A stretch of DNA of 60,731 bases from an uncultured Sutterella sp. (GCA_905198475.1 CAJKCQ010000004.1:1-60731), one strand, 5' to 3'. Positions 27,555-36,230 are shown, counted from the stretch's first letter. Numbers and translations are program-made. Notes: a model not told the origin generated them from the letters alone.

Positions 27555-27947
27555 ATGTCCAGACAATCGTCCCTTTATGCCGCCATCGGCGGCGAGGAAG
27601 GCGTGGCGAAGCTGGTCGCCGCGGTCGTCCACCATCTGCGCACGGACCCCGCCGTCGCGGACCTGCGGGCGCTCTACGATGCGGAGCGTCTGCAGATGTA
27701 TGAATGCCGGATGCGGGAGTTCCTTTCCGGGTGGCTCGGCGGCCCGGCGCTCTACCAGGAGCGTCACGGCATGCCGATGCTGCGCGAGTCCCACCGTCAC
27801 AAGCACATCACGGTCGAACTGATGGGCGACTGGATGCGCGTCATGCGCGGCGCTCTCGAAGAGACCGTGCCCGACCCGGCGGTGCGGCTGCGCCTTGAAG
27901 GCGCCTTCGCGCGCATGGCTGAAAGCCTCGTCAACCACCCGCACTGA
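27555..27947 (+). CDS. Group II truncated haemoglobin
   Basis: 130 aa globin. The pre-F and F region reads FLSGWLGGPALYQERHGMPM then LRESHRHKHI, with H80 as proximal ligand, and GDWMRVM places a tryptophan (W93) at position G8, diagnostic for group II. These proteins bind O2 and react with nitric oxide or peroxide. Being the last gene of the cyd operon (3 nt after ybgE) suggests a role in O2 delivery to, or NO protection of, cytochrome bd; this is inference. A terminator follows. Confidence 0.87.
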   Translation: MSRQSSLYAAIGGEEGVAKLVAAVVHHLRTDPAVADLRALYDAERLQMYECRMREFLSGWLGGPALYQERHGMPMLRESHRHKHITVELMGDWMRVMRGALEETVPDPAVRLRLEGAFARMAESLVNHPH

Positions 27948-27978
27948 CGCGCCCCGCCAGGCGCGCCTCCAACCGGAT

Positions 27979-28024
27979 GCTCCGTTCCCGACGGCCTCTC
28001 AAGGTCGGGGACCGGAGCGTTTTT
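27979..28024 (+). terminator. Rho-independent terminator of the cyd operon
   Basis: GCTCCG-TTCCCGAC pairs with GTCGGGGAC-CGGAGC (27979-28018), followed by a T-run at 28020-28024. It ends the cydPABX-ybgE-globin unit. The 160 bp from here to yaeQ hold nothing else I can support. Confidence 0.85.
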
Positions 28025-28187
28025 CTTTGCTTACGCGGCCAGCGCTCCGGAGGCGGACCTCATGGAGGCGAAAACGCATTCAAGGAAGAGAACGGAGCCT
28101 GCGGGGTGCCGACGGAACGGAGGCCCCTGGGGGTGCGGCCTCCCGGCGGGCGCCGCCGCCGCCCGGAATGAAGGCGGCTGCAGCGCC

Positions 28188-28745
28188 TCAGGTCCAGCGC
28201 TGCGTCTCGCGCTTGAGGGATTCGGGATTGACCTGAACGTTCTCCGTGTCGCTGCTCACCCAGAAAATGCCGTCCTGAATCGTGACGGCGAGCTTCATGC
28301 TGCGCGAGCACATGGCGGCGAGCGCCTGCGCCTCATCGTCGGGGATGAAGACCACGGAGAGCTTGTCAATGCGCGAGAGCTCCCCCTTGACGGACTCCCA
28401 CCAGGGCCGGGTGCGCGCTTCGTCATAGGCGACGACGAGGACGTGCTCGCTCTTCCCGGCGGCCTTGCGCACGGTGCGCACGTCGGGAGCGCCGAGCTCG
28501 ACCCATTCGATCACTGCCCCCGTGTCGTCCGTCTCCCAGAGCGCGGGCTCGCCCTCAGAGGAGAGGCCCCGGCCGAACTCAAGGTGCTCGCCCGCGCGCA
28601 TGCACCAGGCGAGCAGGCGCAGCATCAGGCGCTCCTCGGTTTCCGAGGGGTGCCGCGCCAGGGTGAGCACGGGCTGCCCGTACCACCCACGGTCGAGATC
28701 CGAAATGGAAAGCTGCGCCTTGTAGACCGTTGCTCCGAGAGCCAT
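28188..28745 (-). CDS. yaeQ: YaeQ family protein
   Basis: 185 aa, usual length for the family. It begins MALGATVYKAQLSISDLDRG and contains LARHPSETEERLMLRLLAWC and EWVELGAPDVRTVRKAAGKS, both typical of YaeQ, a PD-(D/E)XK-like fold protein whose function is unsettled (a link to RfaH suppression has been proposed for E. coli). AAGGAG lies 10 nt before the ATG. Appears to be a single-gene unit. Confidence 0.9.
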   Translation of the reverse strand: MALGATVYKAQLSISDLDRGWYGQPVLTLARHPSETEERLMLRLLAWCMRAGEHLEFGRGLSSEGEPALWETDDTGAVIEWVELGAPDVRTVRKAAGKSEHVLVVAYDEARTRPWWESVKGELSRIDKLSVVFIPDDEAQALAAMCSRSMKLAVTIQDGIFWVSSDTENVQVNPESLKRETQRWT

Positions 28746-28820
28746 GAAAACCTCACTCCTTCGCGCGCCGGCACGCCCGGATGAAAGGCCCGGGAGGCGG
28801 CGGGATGGGGAGTATAGCCG

Positions 28821-29294
28821 CTACGGCATGGGCATCGGTTCGCGCCGGACGAGCCGCTTCCAGCCGATGAGGATGCGGTAGGCGACCCAGATGCCGAGCG
28901 CGAGCAACCCCACCACGAGCGTGACGAGGCCGAAGCCGAAGGGAAGGAGCGGGACGCTGATCACGTAGACGAGAATCATCCAGAGAAGCGCGAACCAGAA
29001 GGTGCGGATCTGCCAGGAGAAGTGCGACTCGACGTAGGTGTCGCGCGCGTCCGAGCGGAAGATGTAGTTGATGATGACCGCAAGGATCGAGGGCCCCGAG
29101 AAGACGAAGGCACCGACGATCGTCAAGCCGGCCGTCAGAAGCCCGATCAGAATCGAGATCGTGTGCAGGGCGTATACGATGTGGGCGACGGTCACCGTGC
29201 CCGAAGCGGGCTCGACGTAGTCTGCGGGCCGTTCGCGGTGCTCGATCTCCACGACGTCCTCGACTTCACGGTTGAAACGACGATTCTCAGACAT
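28821..29294 (-). CDS. DUF4870-like membrane protein
   Basis: 157 aa with three hydrophobic helices in the C-terminal two thirds; between helix 1 and 2 is FRSDARDTYVESHFSWQIRT, the hallmark of DUF4870-type proteins. Function is unknown. GAGGGGAAAGC precedes the ATG at 29294; the in-frame sequence upstream (to 29357) is not needed. It is divergent from the next gene with 66 bp between. Confidence 0.78.
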   Translation of the reverse strand: MSENRRFNREVEDVVEIEHRERPADYVEPASGTVTVAHIVYALHTISILIGLLTAGLTIVGAFVFSGPSILAVIINYIFRSDARDTYVESHFSWQIRTFWFALLWMILVYVISVPLLPFGFGLVTLVVGLLALGIWVAYRILIGWKRLVRREPMPMP

Positions 29295-29360
29295 GCTTTC
29301 CCCTCTCAATTCCTCACGCGCAGCCGCTCCGCCGGGAGCGCGCCGCGGGAACTTCATTCT

Positions 29361-29930
29361 ATGGTCAACGTGATCTCCGATTGGGCCCCTCTCATCGTCT
29401 TCGCCGCCGCCCTTGCGTCGCCGGGTTGGGGAGCGCTGCTTGCGGGCGGTCTCGCTTGGGCGCTTCCCGCCCCCGTCGTCCCTCTCGCAGCCGCGGCCGC
29501 GGCGGCCGGATTCCTGCGAGACGCGCTCCTTGAGGCGTGGTTCCGCCGGCGCGGCGCCGAGCCGCGGCTCCTCGACAAACCCCTGCCCGCCGTGGTTTCC
29601 CGGGCTCTGGAGCGCGCCTCTTTCGCAACGGAGGCCGGGTTACAATCGCTCAATCTGTTCCGCTGGGAGCTCTCCCGGAGGGCGGCCCGGGCCTCCCGCA
29701 CCGGCCACCTTGCGCCGCTTGCGGCCGGCTCCATGCTCTGCGCCGTCATCGGCTCCACCGCCGCCTACTTCGGCCTGGCCGCCTACTTCGGCGGCTGGGG
29801 ACGCGAAGCCGCCCAGCCCATTCTTTCAGGCCTCATTCTCCTCGCGCTTCTCATCGCGGAAGGCGCGCGCATCGTGCTTGAGCGCCTGATCCACCGGTTG
29901 AGTGAATCCCATGAGAATTCTGCTCGTTGA
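29361..29930 (+). CDS. Hypothetical membrane protein coupled to a two-component system
   Basis: 189 aa. I do not recognise the family. Hydrophobic segments cover about residues 8-50 and two more in the C-terminal 70 residues, with a basic central cytoplasmic part (WFRRRGAEPRLLDKPLPAVV). The ATG at 29361 is the first start after the divergent gene; a longer frame upstream is an artefact. Its last 20 bp overlap the start of the response regulator, so the three genes to 32014 are likely one operon and this protein may act with the sensor. Confidence 0.6.
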   Translation: MVNVISDWAPLIVFAAALASPGWGALLAGGLAWALPAPVVPLAAAAAAAGFLRDALLEAWFRRRGAEPRLLDKPLPAVVSRALERASFATEAGLQSLNLFRWELSRRAARASRTGHLAPLAAGSMLCAVIGSTAAYFGLAAYFGGWGREAAQPILSGLILLALLIAEGARIVLERLIHRLSESHENSAR

Positions 29931-30567
29931 AGACGACGACATGATCGGCGAAAGCGTCGTCGCCGGCCTTGAATGTGAAGGCCACGCGATCGACTGGGTG
30001 CGCGACGGCAATTCGGCCCTGCTCGCGCTCAATACGACGCCTTTTTCGCTCGTCATCCTCGACCTCGGCCTGCCCGGCAAGGACGGCCTTCAGGTTCTGA
30101 AAGAAATGCGCGCCAAGCGCAACCCGACTCCGGTGCTCGTCACCACCGCGCGCGACACGGTGGACGACCGCATCCTCGGCCTCGACTCGGGCGCGGACGA
30201 CTACCTCGTCAAGCCCTACGACCTCGACGAGCTTTGCGCGCGCATCCGCGCGCTGCTGCGCCGCTCCGCGGGCCGCGCCGACCCGATCATCGAGCGTGGC
30301 GAGCTGCGCATTTCGCCCGCGACGCGCGAGGTGACCTACCGCGGCCAGCCCGTCATCCTCTCCTCGAAGGAGTACGCGCTCCTCGCGGCCCTCGCCGAAC
30401 GCCAGGGCGTCGTCTGGAGCCGCTCGCAGCTCGAGGAGAAGCTCTACAACTGGGACAACACCGTCGGCTCCAACGCCATCGAGGTCCACATCCACCATCT
30501 GCGCAAGAAGCTTTCGGACAGCGCGATCAAGACCGTGCGCGGCGTGGGCTACCTTCTCGAGACCTGA
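29911..30567 (+). CDS. OmpR-family response regulator (QseB/PmrA-like)
   Basis: 218 aa. Receiver: acidic residues ED/DD at 7-10, phospho-acceptor D51 (LVILDLGLPG), and the conserved K of YLVKPYDL. C-terminal winged helix with VTYRGQPVILSSKEYALLAA and HIHHLRKKL ... IKTVRGVGYLLE. This resembles the QseB/PmrA/TctD branch. An ATG at 29911 was preferred to a GTG at 29902. It is followed by a sensor kinase after 91 bp containing a hairpin. Its signal is unknown. Confidence 0.9.
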   Translation: MRILLVEDDDMIGESVVAGLECEGHAIDWVRDGNSALLALNTTPFSLVILDLGLPGKDGLQVLKEMRAKRNPTPVLVTTARDTVDDRILGLDSGADDYLVKPYDLDELCARIRALLRRSAGRADPIIERGELRISPATREVTYRGQPVILSSKEYALLAALAERQGVVWSRSQLEEKLYNWDNTVGSNAIEVHIHHLRKKLSDSAIKTVRGVGYLLET

Positions 30568-30599
30568 TCGGGTCCGTCAGCTCCCCACCGTCTGACGTT

Positions 30600-30623
30600 C
30601 CGGACCTGCGCGGGCAGGTCCGG
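30600..30623 (+). other. Intercistronic hairpin between response regulator and sensor
   Basis: CCGGACCTGC (30600-30609) pairs perfectly with GCAGGTCCGG (30614-30623) around a 4-nt loop; no T-run follows. It may set the ratio of regulator to kinase mRNA. Confidence 0.5.
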
Positions 30624-30658
30624 CCTACCTGCATCCGCTCTTCGGAATCCCCTCCGCA

Positions 30659-32014
30659 ATGACCTCCATCCGCAGGAAGCTGCTCTTCACGCTGCTCATC
30701 GCGCTCCTCGCCGCGGGCTTCACCACGGCGACGGCGACGTTCTTCTCCGCGCAGGCGGAGTTCAACGACTTCCTCGACGCGCACCTGCGCGAGACTGCGG
30801 AGTCGCTCGGCGAATCCGCGCGCAACAGCTTGCCCGCCTCCGCGCCCGAGCACCTCACGATCGTGGGCGACGCCCCGAGCTACCGCATCATCGTGCAGGT
30901 CTACGACTCGGCGAACAACAGCCTCTGGCAGCGCGAGGGCACGCCCGCGCTGCCGCTTCCCGACGGCCCGGGCTTCGGGCTCGCCAAGGTCGACGGAAAA
31001 ACCTGGCGCACCTACTCCGTCGCCGCCGGCCCCCTCGTGATCACGGCAGGCCAGGACCTGGGCGTGCGCACCTCGCTCGCGGCGACGGCCGCCTTCCGCA
31101 TCCTGCAGCCGCTTCTGCTCCTTCTGCCCTTCATCGCCATCGCCGTCTGGATCGTCGTCGGCAGCGGCCTTGCTCCGCTCGAGAAGACCGCGCGGTCCGT
31201 CGCGCGCCGCTCGCCCACATCGCTTGAGCCGCTCTCGATGAAGGGACTTCCCACGGAGCTTGCCGGACTCGTCAACGCCATCAACGACCTCCTGCGGCGC
31301 CTCGCCGAAAGCCTCTCGGCGCAGCAGCGCTTCGCCTCGGACGCCGCCCACGAACTGCGCACGCCCCTCACGGCCCTCAAGCTGCAGGTGCAGCTCGCGC
31401 AGCGCGCAAAGACTCCGGAAGCTCAACAGAAATGCTTCAGCCGCCTCAACGAAGGCATCAACCGCGCCACGCGGCTTGTGCAGCAGCTGCTCACGATCGC
31501 GCGCCTTGACCCCGACGCCTCCAAGAAGCCGATGACCACGATCGACCTCGCCGAGCTCGCCGTGAGCGTCCGCGAGGACATGGCGCCCATCGCGCAGCAG
31601 AAGAACATCCCAATCTCCGTCAATCCCGGGGCCGCAGTAATCGACGGCATGGAGGACGCCGTGCGGCTGATGGTGACGAACCTCACCGACAACGCCGTAC
31701 GCTACACCCCGGAGGGTGGCAGGATCGAACTCTCCACTTCGACCGAAAACGGCCTCTCCGTCATCTGCGTGAGCGACAACGGCCCGGGCATTGCGCCTGA
31801 GGAACGCCAGCGCGTCTTCGACCGCTTCTACCGTGCGCTCGGCACCAAGACTTCGGGCACGGGTCTCGGCCTCGCGATCGTCAAGCGCATCGTCGACATC
31901 CACCACGGCTCGATCACGATCGAGGACGGGCTCGACGGACGCGGAACCACCTTCCGCCTCACCTTCCCGCCCCTCGGGGCGAGCACGCCGCGCAGTCCCA
32001 TACGCATCGCCTGA
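30659..32014 (+). CDS. Sensor histidine kinase (QseC/TctE-like)
   Basis: 451 aa. Transmembrane 1 about residues 8-28, a periplasmic part rich in QREGTPALPLP, transmembrane 2 about 140-165, HAMP, then HisKA with FASDAAHELRTPLTALKLQ (H231), an N-box NLTDNAVRYTPEGG, and the G boxes DNGPGIAPEE and GTGLGLAIVKRIVD. It probably phosphorylates the adjacent OmpR-type regulator. degP lies 400 bp downstream on the same strand, which hints at an envelope-stress connection, but the gap suggests a separate promoter. Confidence 0.91.
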   Translation: MTSIRRKLLFTLLIALLAAGFTTATATFFSAQAEFNDFLDAHLRETAESLGESARNSLPASAPEHLTIVGDAPSYRIIVQVYDSANNSLWQREGTPALPLPDGPGFGLAKVDGKTWRTYSVAAGPLVITAGQDLGVRTSLAATAAFRILQPLLLLLPFIAIAVWIVVGSGLAPLEKTARSVARRSPTSLEPLSMKGLPTELAGLVNAINDLLRRLAESLSAQQRFASDAAHELRTPLTALKLQVQLAQRAKTPEAQQKCFSRLNEGINRATRLVQQLLTIARLDPDASKKPMTTIDLAELAVSVREDMAPIAQQKNIPISVNPGAAVIDGMEDAVRLMVTNLTDNAVRYTPEGGRIELSTSTENGLSVICVSDNGPGIAPEERQRVFDRFYRALGTKTSGTGLGLAIVKRIVDIHHGSITIEDGLDGRGTTFRLTFPPLGASTPRSPIRIA

Positions 32015-32413
32015 CGATAACGGCGTACGCGCCGCCGCTCCTGCAAGACGGGGGACGGCGCTTCCTTTCGGTTTTGGGCGCCCCTCCATGCCTTCCGAAT
32101 CCTCGCGGACGTGAGGCGCGTCCGGCGGCTGAAGCGTCCGCCGGCTTCAACCTTCAAACTGCGCCGTGAGTGTGCAGCGCGGGGCCTCACCCTGCCCTTG
32201 ACTGCCTCCGGCACGGAAGCGGAAGGCAACGGATTGATTGTTGACGCGCAGTTGGTCCGAACACCCGTCGAGCTTCTGTTACAAATTTAACCCCCAAAAA
32301 ACAGGGTTTACGGCCCTCAATCCGCCCGTGAAGCTCGGATCCGCTAGAGTTTTCCTCATTCATAAAGAATCAGGACCGGCGAGAAGCCGGCGCAGGCTTA
32401 GAGGAGCCCTTCC
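32015..32413. other. 399-bp region upstream of degP
   Basis: No gene is supported here. It contains CCGGCGG/CCGCCGG (about 32120-32143), an AT-richer stretch around 32275-32310 with AACCC/AGGGTT arms, and CATAAA near 32371 as a possible -10 for degP. Just upstream of degP CCGGC-gagaa-GCCGG can form a small leader hairpin. I could not find a clean sigma-E-type promoter. Confidence 0.35.
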
Positions 32414-33853
32414 ATGAAATCCTTCACCCAGACCACGCTTGCCGCAGCGCTTTGCGCGTCCTTCGTTCTCGCCGCGCCGTTTGCTGCGCAGCCCGCCGCA
32501 GCCGCCGAACAGGCGCCGGCCGCTCAGACTCAGGCGCAGCTGCCCGACTTCGTCAAGCTCGTCGAGGACAATGGCCCGGCCGTCGTCAACATCTCCGTCA
32601 TCAAGAACGCCCGCACGGTGAACGTTCCCTTCGGCATCCCCGGCATGGATGAACGTCAGGCCGAAATATTCCGCCGCTTCGGCTTCCCGCTGCCCTTCGG
32701 CGGCCAGGAGGAGATCCCCGAGCAGCGCGGCACCGGTTCGGGCTTCATCATCTCGAACGACGGCATGATCCTCACGAACGCCCATGTGGTTGAGGGCGCC
32801 GACCGCATCGTCGTGCGCCTCACCGACAAGCGTGAGTTCCAGGGCAAGGTGCTCGGCACCGACAAGCAGACCGACATCGCCGTCGTGAAGATCGAGGCGA
32901 AGGACCTGCCCGTGCTCCGCATCGGCGATTCGAGCAAGCTCAAGGTGGGCGAATGGGTCGCGGCGATCGGCAGCCCCTTCGGTCTCGACAACACCGTGAC
33001 CGCGGGCATCGTCTCCGCGCTCTCGCGCAACCTGCCGACCGACCAGTACGTGCCGTTCATCCAGACCGACGTGGCGGTCAACCCCGGCAACTCCGGCGGC
33101 CCGCTCTTCAACATGGCCGGCGAAGTCGTGGGCATCAACTCCCAGATCTTCTCCACCTCGGGCGGCTTCATGGGCCTCTCCTTCGCGATCCCGATCGACC
33201 TCGCGATGCAGATCAAGGACCAGCTCGTGAAGGATGGCCACGTGACGCGCGGCTACGTCGGCGTCTACATCCAGCAGGTGACGCAGGATCTCGCCGACAG
33301 CTTCGGCCTGAAGACGCCTGAGGGCGCCCTCGTGACGAAGATCGAGCGCGGTAGCCCGGCCGAGAAGGCGGGCCTGCAGCCCGGCGACGTCATCACCGCG
33401 CTCAACGGCCGCAAGATCACCTCCTCGGTGTCGCTGCCGATGCTGGTCTCGTCGCTGCGCCCCGGCGCCAAGGCCGATCTCACGATCATCCGCGACAAGA
33501 AGCCGCAGACCGTCTCGATCACGATCGGCACGAACCCCGACTCGGCGAAGACGGGCGGCGCGGCCGCGCAGTCCGGTCACCGCCTCGGCATCGAGGGCCG
33601 CATGCTTACGGACGCGGAGAGCCGCGAAGCCGACACGACGGGCCTGCTCGTCACGAAGGTGGGCAAGTTCGCCGCCTCCGTCGGCCTGCAGCCCGGCGAC
33701 ATCATCGTTTCGGCCAACGGCAAGCTCATCAAGTCCTCCGACGACCTGCAGAAGGCCTGCCGCGAGAACCAGGTGCTGCTCCTCGTGCAGCGCGACGGCG
33801 GCCGCATCTTCATCCCGGTGAAGTTTGAGGACGCCAAGGACGCGAAGAAGTAG
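32414..33853 (+). CDS. degP: DegP/MucD-type periplasmic serine protease (Do family)
   Basis: 479 aa HtrA protease that degrades or refolds damaged envelope proteins. Sec signal about residues 1-31 (cleavage near AAAAEQ). Catalytic triad H124 (TNAHVVEG), D154 (TDIAVVKIE) and S227 (NPGNSGGPLF). Two PDZ domains follow, about residues 275-370 (GALVTKIERGSPAEKAGLQP) and 385-475 (LLVTKVGKFAASVGLQPGD). GAGGAG precedes the ATG. A strong terminator follows. Confidence 0.95.
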   Translation: MKSFTQTTLAAALCASFVLAAPFAAQPAAAAEQAPAAQTQAQLPDFVKLVEDNGPAVVNISVIKNARTVNVPFGIPGMDERQAEIFRRFGFPLPFGGQEEIPEQRGTGSGFIISNDGMILTNAHVVEGADRIVVRLTDKREFQGKVLGTDKQTDIAVVKIEAKDLPVLRIGDSSKLKVGEWVAAIGSPFGLDNTVTAGIVSALSRNLPTDQYVPFIQTDVAVNPGNSGGPLFNMAGEVVGINSQIFSTSGGFMGLSFAIPIDLAMQIKDQLVKDGHVTRGYVGVYIQQVTQDLADSFGLKTPEGALVTKIERGSPAEKAGLQPGDVITALNGRKITSSVSLPMLVSSLRPGAKADLTIIRDKKPQTVSITIGTNPDSAKTGGAAAQSGHRLGIEGRMLTDAESREADTTGLLVTKVGKFAASVGLQPGDIIVSANGKLIKSSDDLQKACRENQVLLLVQRDGGRIFIPVKFEDAKDAKK

Positions 33854-33882
33854 TCCGACGGCGCACGCCCTCTGAAGTGACG

Positions 33883-33920
33883 AAACCCCGGCCTTCTCCG
33901 AGAGGAGGACCGGGGTTTTT
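33883..33920 (+). terminator. Rho-independent terminator of degP
   Basis: AAACCCCGG pairs with CCGGGGTTT with inner pairing of TCTCC/GGAG, ending in T5 at 33916-33920. The A-run on the other side lets it work weakly in the opposite direction too. Confidence 0.88.
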
Positions 33921-33965
33921 CGCGTCCTTCAGGCGGGCGGCGAAGGCCGCCTCATCGACGGCCAT

Positions 33966-34001
33966 GAAAAACCCCGGCATCCCGTGAGGGAGGTGCCGGG
34001 G
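33966..34001 (-). terminator. Rho-independent terminator of the tetR/efflux operon
   Basis: On the minus strand CCCCGGCA (complement of 33994-34001) pairs with TGCCGGGG (33972-33979), with inner CCTCCC/GGGA pairing, followed by TTTTT. It faces the degP terminator, so each converging unit has its own. Confidence 0.87.
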
Positions 34002-34038
34002 CTGTTGAGTCGTCTCTTGGGGGACCTCGATGAGGACG

Positions 34039-34698
34039 TCACGCCCTGCCGAGCAGCATTTCGGGCGTCCTGCCGCCCGCCTTCGCCTCGTCCCAGAGCC
34101 AGAGCACACGCAGGCGCTCGATCGTCGTGCTGCGCAGCAGCGACCGGTCCACGTCCGGGTGGAAGGTGAGCGCGCCGCGCAGACCTTCGAGGAAGGAGCG
34201 CACGATGATGATCCGGGCCTCCATCTCCTCTTCGGTCTCGTCGAGACGCCGGCAGACCGGATCGCGGCGGATCATGTTCACCACGAACTCCCGGATGCGC
34301 CGGTTGGCCGCGACGGAGGTCTCCATCACGCGCGGATTGACGAGCGCCTCGGCCGCGATGAAGACGGCGAGCCGCATGGCGTCGGGCTCCATGTAGGCGT
34401 CCACGAGGCAGGAGATCTGCCGCATCATGCGGTCTTCATCGCTCTCCCCGGGCACTACCTCGGCCGTGCGCGCGACCGTGGCGATGAAGCGGTTCGTCTG
34501 GCGCTCGACGAGCGCCTCGACGATCGCCTCCTTGCTCGGGAAGTAGTTGTAGATGCTCCCGAGACTCTTGCCGCACTCATGGGCGATGTCCCTCAGCTTG
34601 AGCTGATGCAGGCCGCGGGCGAAGACGCAGCGCTCGGCCGCGTCGACGATCTCCTCGCGGCGCTGCTGGAAGGACGGCTCATCCATGCTCTTGAACAT
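34039..34698 (-). CDS. TetR-family repressor at the end of the RND efflux operon
   Basis: 219 aa. The N-terminal HTH is LKLRDIAHECGKSLGSIYNY (about residues 33-52) followed by FPSKEAIVEAL; the rest is an all-helical ligand-binding domain typical of TetR regulators. GAGAGG precedes the ATG at 34698; ATG at 34686 is an alternative. It begins 16 nt after the outer-membrane channel gene, so it is co-transcribed with the pump it most likely represses. The tandem palindrome at 40714-40746 is its probable operator (inference). Confidence 0.88.
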   Translation of the reverse strand: MFKSMDEPSFQQRREEIVDAAERCVFARGLHQLKLRDIAHECGKSLGSIYNYFPSKEAIVEALVERQTNRFIATVARTAEVVPGESDEDRMMRQISCLVDAYMEPDAMRLAVFIAAEALVNPRVMETSVAANRRIREFVVNMIRRDPVCRRLDETEEEMEARIIIVRSFLEGLRGALTFHPDVDRSLLRSTTIERLRVLWLWDEAKAGGRTPEMLLGRA

Positions 34699-34714
34699 GC
34701 GCCGGCCTCTCCCT

Positions 34715-36130
34715 TCAGGGCTTCGCGGCGAGCTCGGTGCCGCCGCCGAGGACCTTGTAGAGGGTCACGAGGCTCGAGGCGCGCGAGAGCTGTGCGGTGA
34801 TGAGCGCCTGGTCGGCGGCGACCTTGGCGCGCTGCTGCTGCAGCACGTCGGAGTAGGACGCCGCGCCGTGCTTGTAGCGCGAGTTGGAGAGCTCGTAGGC
34901 GCGGTCCGCGGCCTCGGCGTATTCACGACGGGCGTTGAGCTCGCGCTCCACGGTGCCCTCGGTCGCCAGGGCGTCGGCGACCTCCTTGAAGGCCGACTGG
35001 ATCGACTTCTCATAGGTCGCCGCGGCGATCTTCTGCGAAGCCTCGGCCGCGCGCAGGTTCGCCATGTTCGCGCCGCCCGTGAAGATCGGAATCGACACGC
35101 TCGGCGTGAAGCGCCAGAAGTCCGTGCCCGACGTGAAGAGGTCGGAGAGGTGCATGCCGCTCGTGCCGACGCTGCCCGTAAGCGAGACGCTCGGGAAGAA
35201 GGCCGCGCGGGCCGCGCCGATGTTGGCGTTCGCGGAGATCATGCCGCGCTCGGCCGACATGATGTCGGGACGGTTGAGGAGCACTTCGCTCGGGACGCCG
35301 TCGGGGAGCGACGCGGGAAGCGTCGCATTGAGCGCGAGCGCGTCGGGCAGGAGTTTCTCGTCGAGCTCGGCGCCCACGAGGAGCGCGAGCGCGTTGCGGT
35401 CCTGCGCGACGGCGCGGATGTAGGAGGCGATCGCGGCGCGGGCGGCCGCGACGGTCGTGCGCGCCTGCTCGAAGTCGAGCTGGCTCGCCGCACCGTACTT
35501 GTAGCTCTCCTCAACGAGGCGGAAGGACTCCTCCTGGCTCTTGAGCGTCTCCTGCTGGAGCTTGAGCTGCATCTGATCGGCGCCGAGCTGCAGCCAGCCG
35601 ATCGTCACCTGGGCGATGAGGGCGCCCTGCGCGGTGCGCTGCGCGTCCTCGCTCTGCAGGTAGCTCTGCAGAGCCTGTTCGGTGAGGTTGCGCACGCGCC
35701 CGAAGAAGTCGAGCTCATAGCTCGCCATCGCGAGGTTGGCGGTGTAGGCGTGGGTGGTGGCGTAGACGTGGGTGGTGGTGCTCACCTGATGCGAAACGGC
35801 GTTCTCCGCCGCCGCGGCGACGGTCGGGAAGAGGTCGGCGCGCTGCACGCCGTACATCGCGCGCGCCTTCTCGACGTTGAGCGCGCTCACGCGCAGGTCG
35901 CGGTTGTTCTCGAGCGCGAGCGTGATCACCTGCTTCAGGCGGTCGTCGCGGATGAAGTCCTGCCAGGCGGGCAGCGCCTCGCGCTTGAGTTCGCTCTGCT
36001 TGTAGGCCTCGCCCTGCGGCCAGGTCTGAGCGACGGGCGCGGCCGGACGCTCGTAGTCCGGCGCGAGATTCACGCAGCCCGTAAGCGCAAGGGCCGCCGC
36101 AAGGGGCAGGATCTGCAGAATTTTCGTCAT
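34715..36130 (-). CDS. RND efflux outer-membrane channel lipoprotein (OprM/CmeC family)
   Basis: 471 aa NodT/OprM-type factor. A lipoprotein signal ends in ALALTGC, then VNLAPDYERPAAPV, the standard start of mature OprM-like proteins. Two repeated outer-membrane efflux domains form the periplasmic tunnel and beta-barrel; GVQRADLFPTVAAAA and RAAFFPSVSLTGSVGTSG are the matching repeat elements. Third gene of the efflux operon, separated from the pump gene by 117 bp with two stem-loops. Confidence 0.93.
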   Translation of the reverse strand: MTKILQILPLAAALALTGCVNLAPDYERPAAPVAQTWPQGEAYKQSELKREALPAWQDFIRDDRLKQVITLALENNRDLRVSALNVEKARAMYGVQRADLFPTVAAAAENAVSHQVSTTTHVYATTHAYTANLAMASYELDFFGRVRNLTEQALQSYLQSEDAQRTAQGALIAQVTIGWLQLGADQMQLKLQQETLKSQEESFRLVEESYKYGAASQLDFEQARTTVAAARAAIASYIRAVAQDRNALALLVGAELDEKLLPDALALNATLPASLPDGVPSEVLLNRPDIMSAERGMISANANIGAARAAFFPSVSLTGSVGTSGMHLSDLFTSGTDFWRFTPSVSIPIFTGGANMANLRAAEASQKIAAATYEKSIQSAFKEVADALATEGTVERELNARREYAEAADRAYELSNSRYKHGAASYSDVLQQQRAKVAADQALITAQLSRASSLVTLYKVLGGGTELAAKP

Positions 36131-36138
36131 GTTGTCAT

Positions 36139-36230
36139 CCCGTCCTTCCGGGGACGGGTTCCTTTGGATCAGTGATTCGGAGGCTTCGGCTCAGGTCGCC
36201 GCGGATGCCTTTATTTTGATCCGCGGCGAC
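36139..36230 (-). other. Two intercistronic stem-loops between pump and channel genes
   Basis: A perfect 12-bp stem, GTCGCCGCGGAT (36195-36206) with ATCCGCGGCGAC (36219-36230), has an AT-rich 12-nt loop. Downstream in the transcript CCCGTCC (36139-36145) pairs with GGACGGG (36152-36158). Neither is followed by a proper T-run. They may protect the upstream mRNA or lower expression of the channel and repressor genes. Confidence 0.55.
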
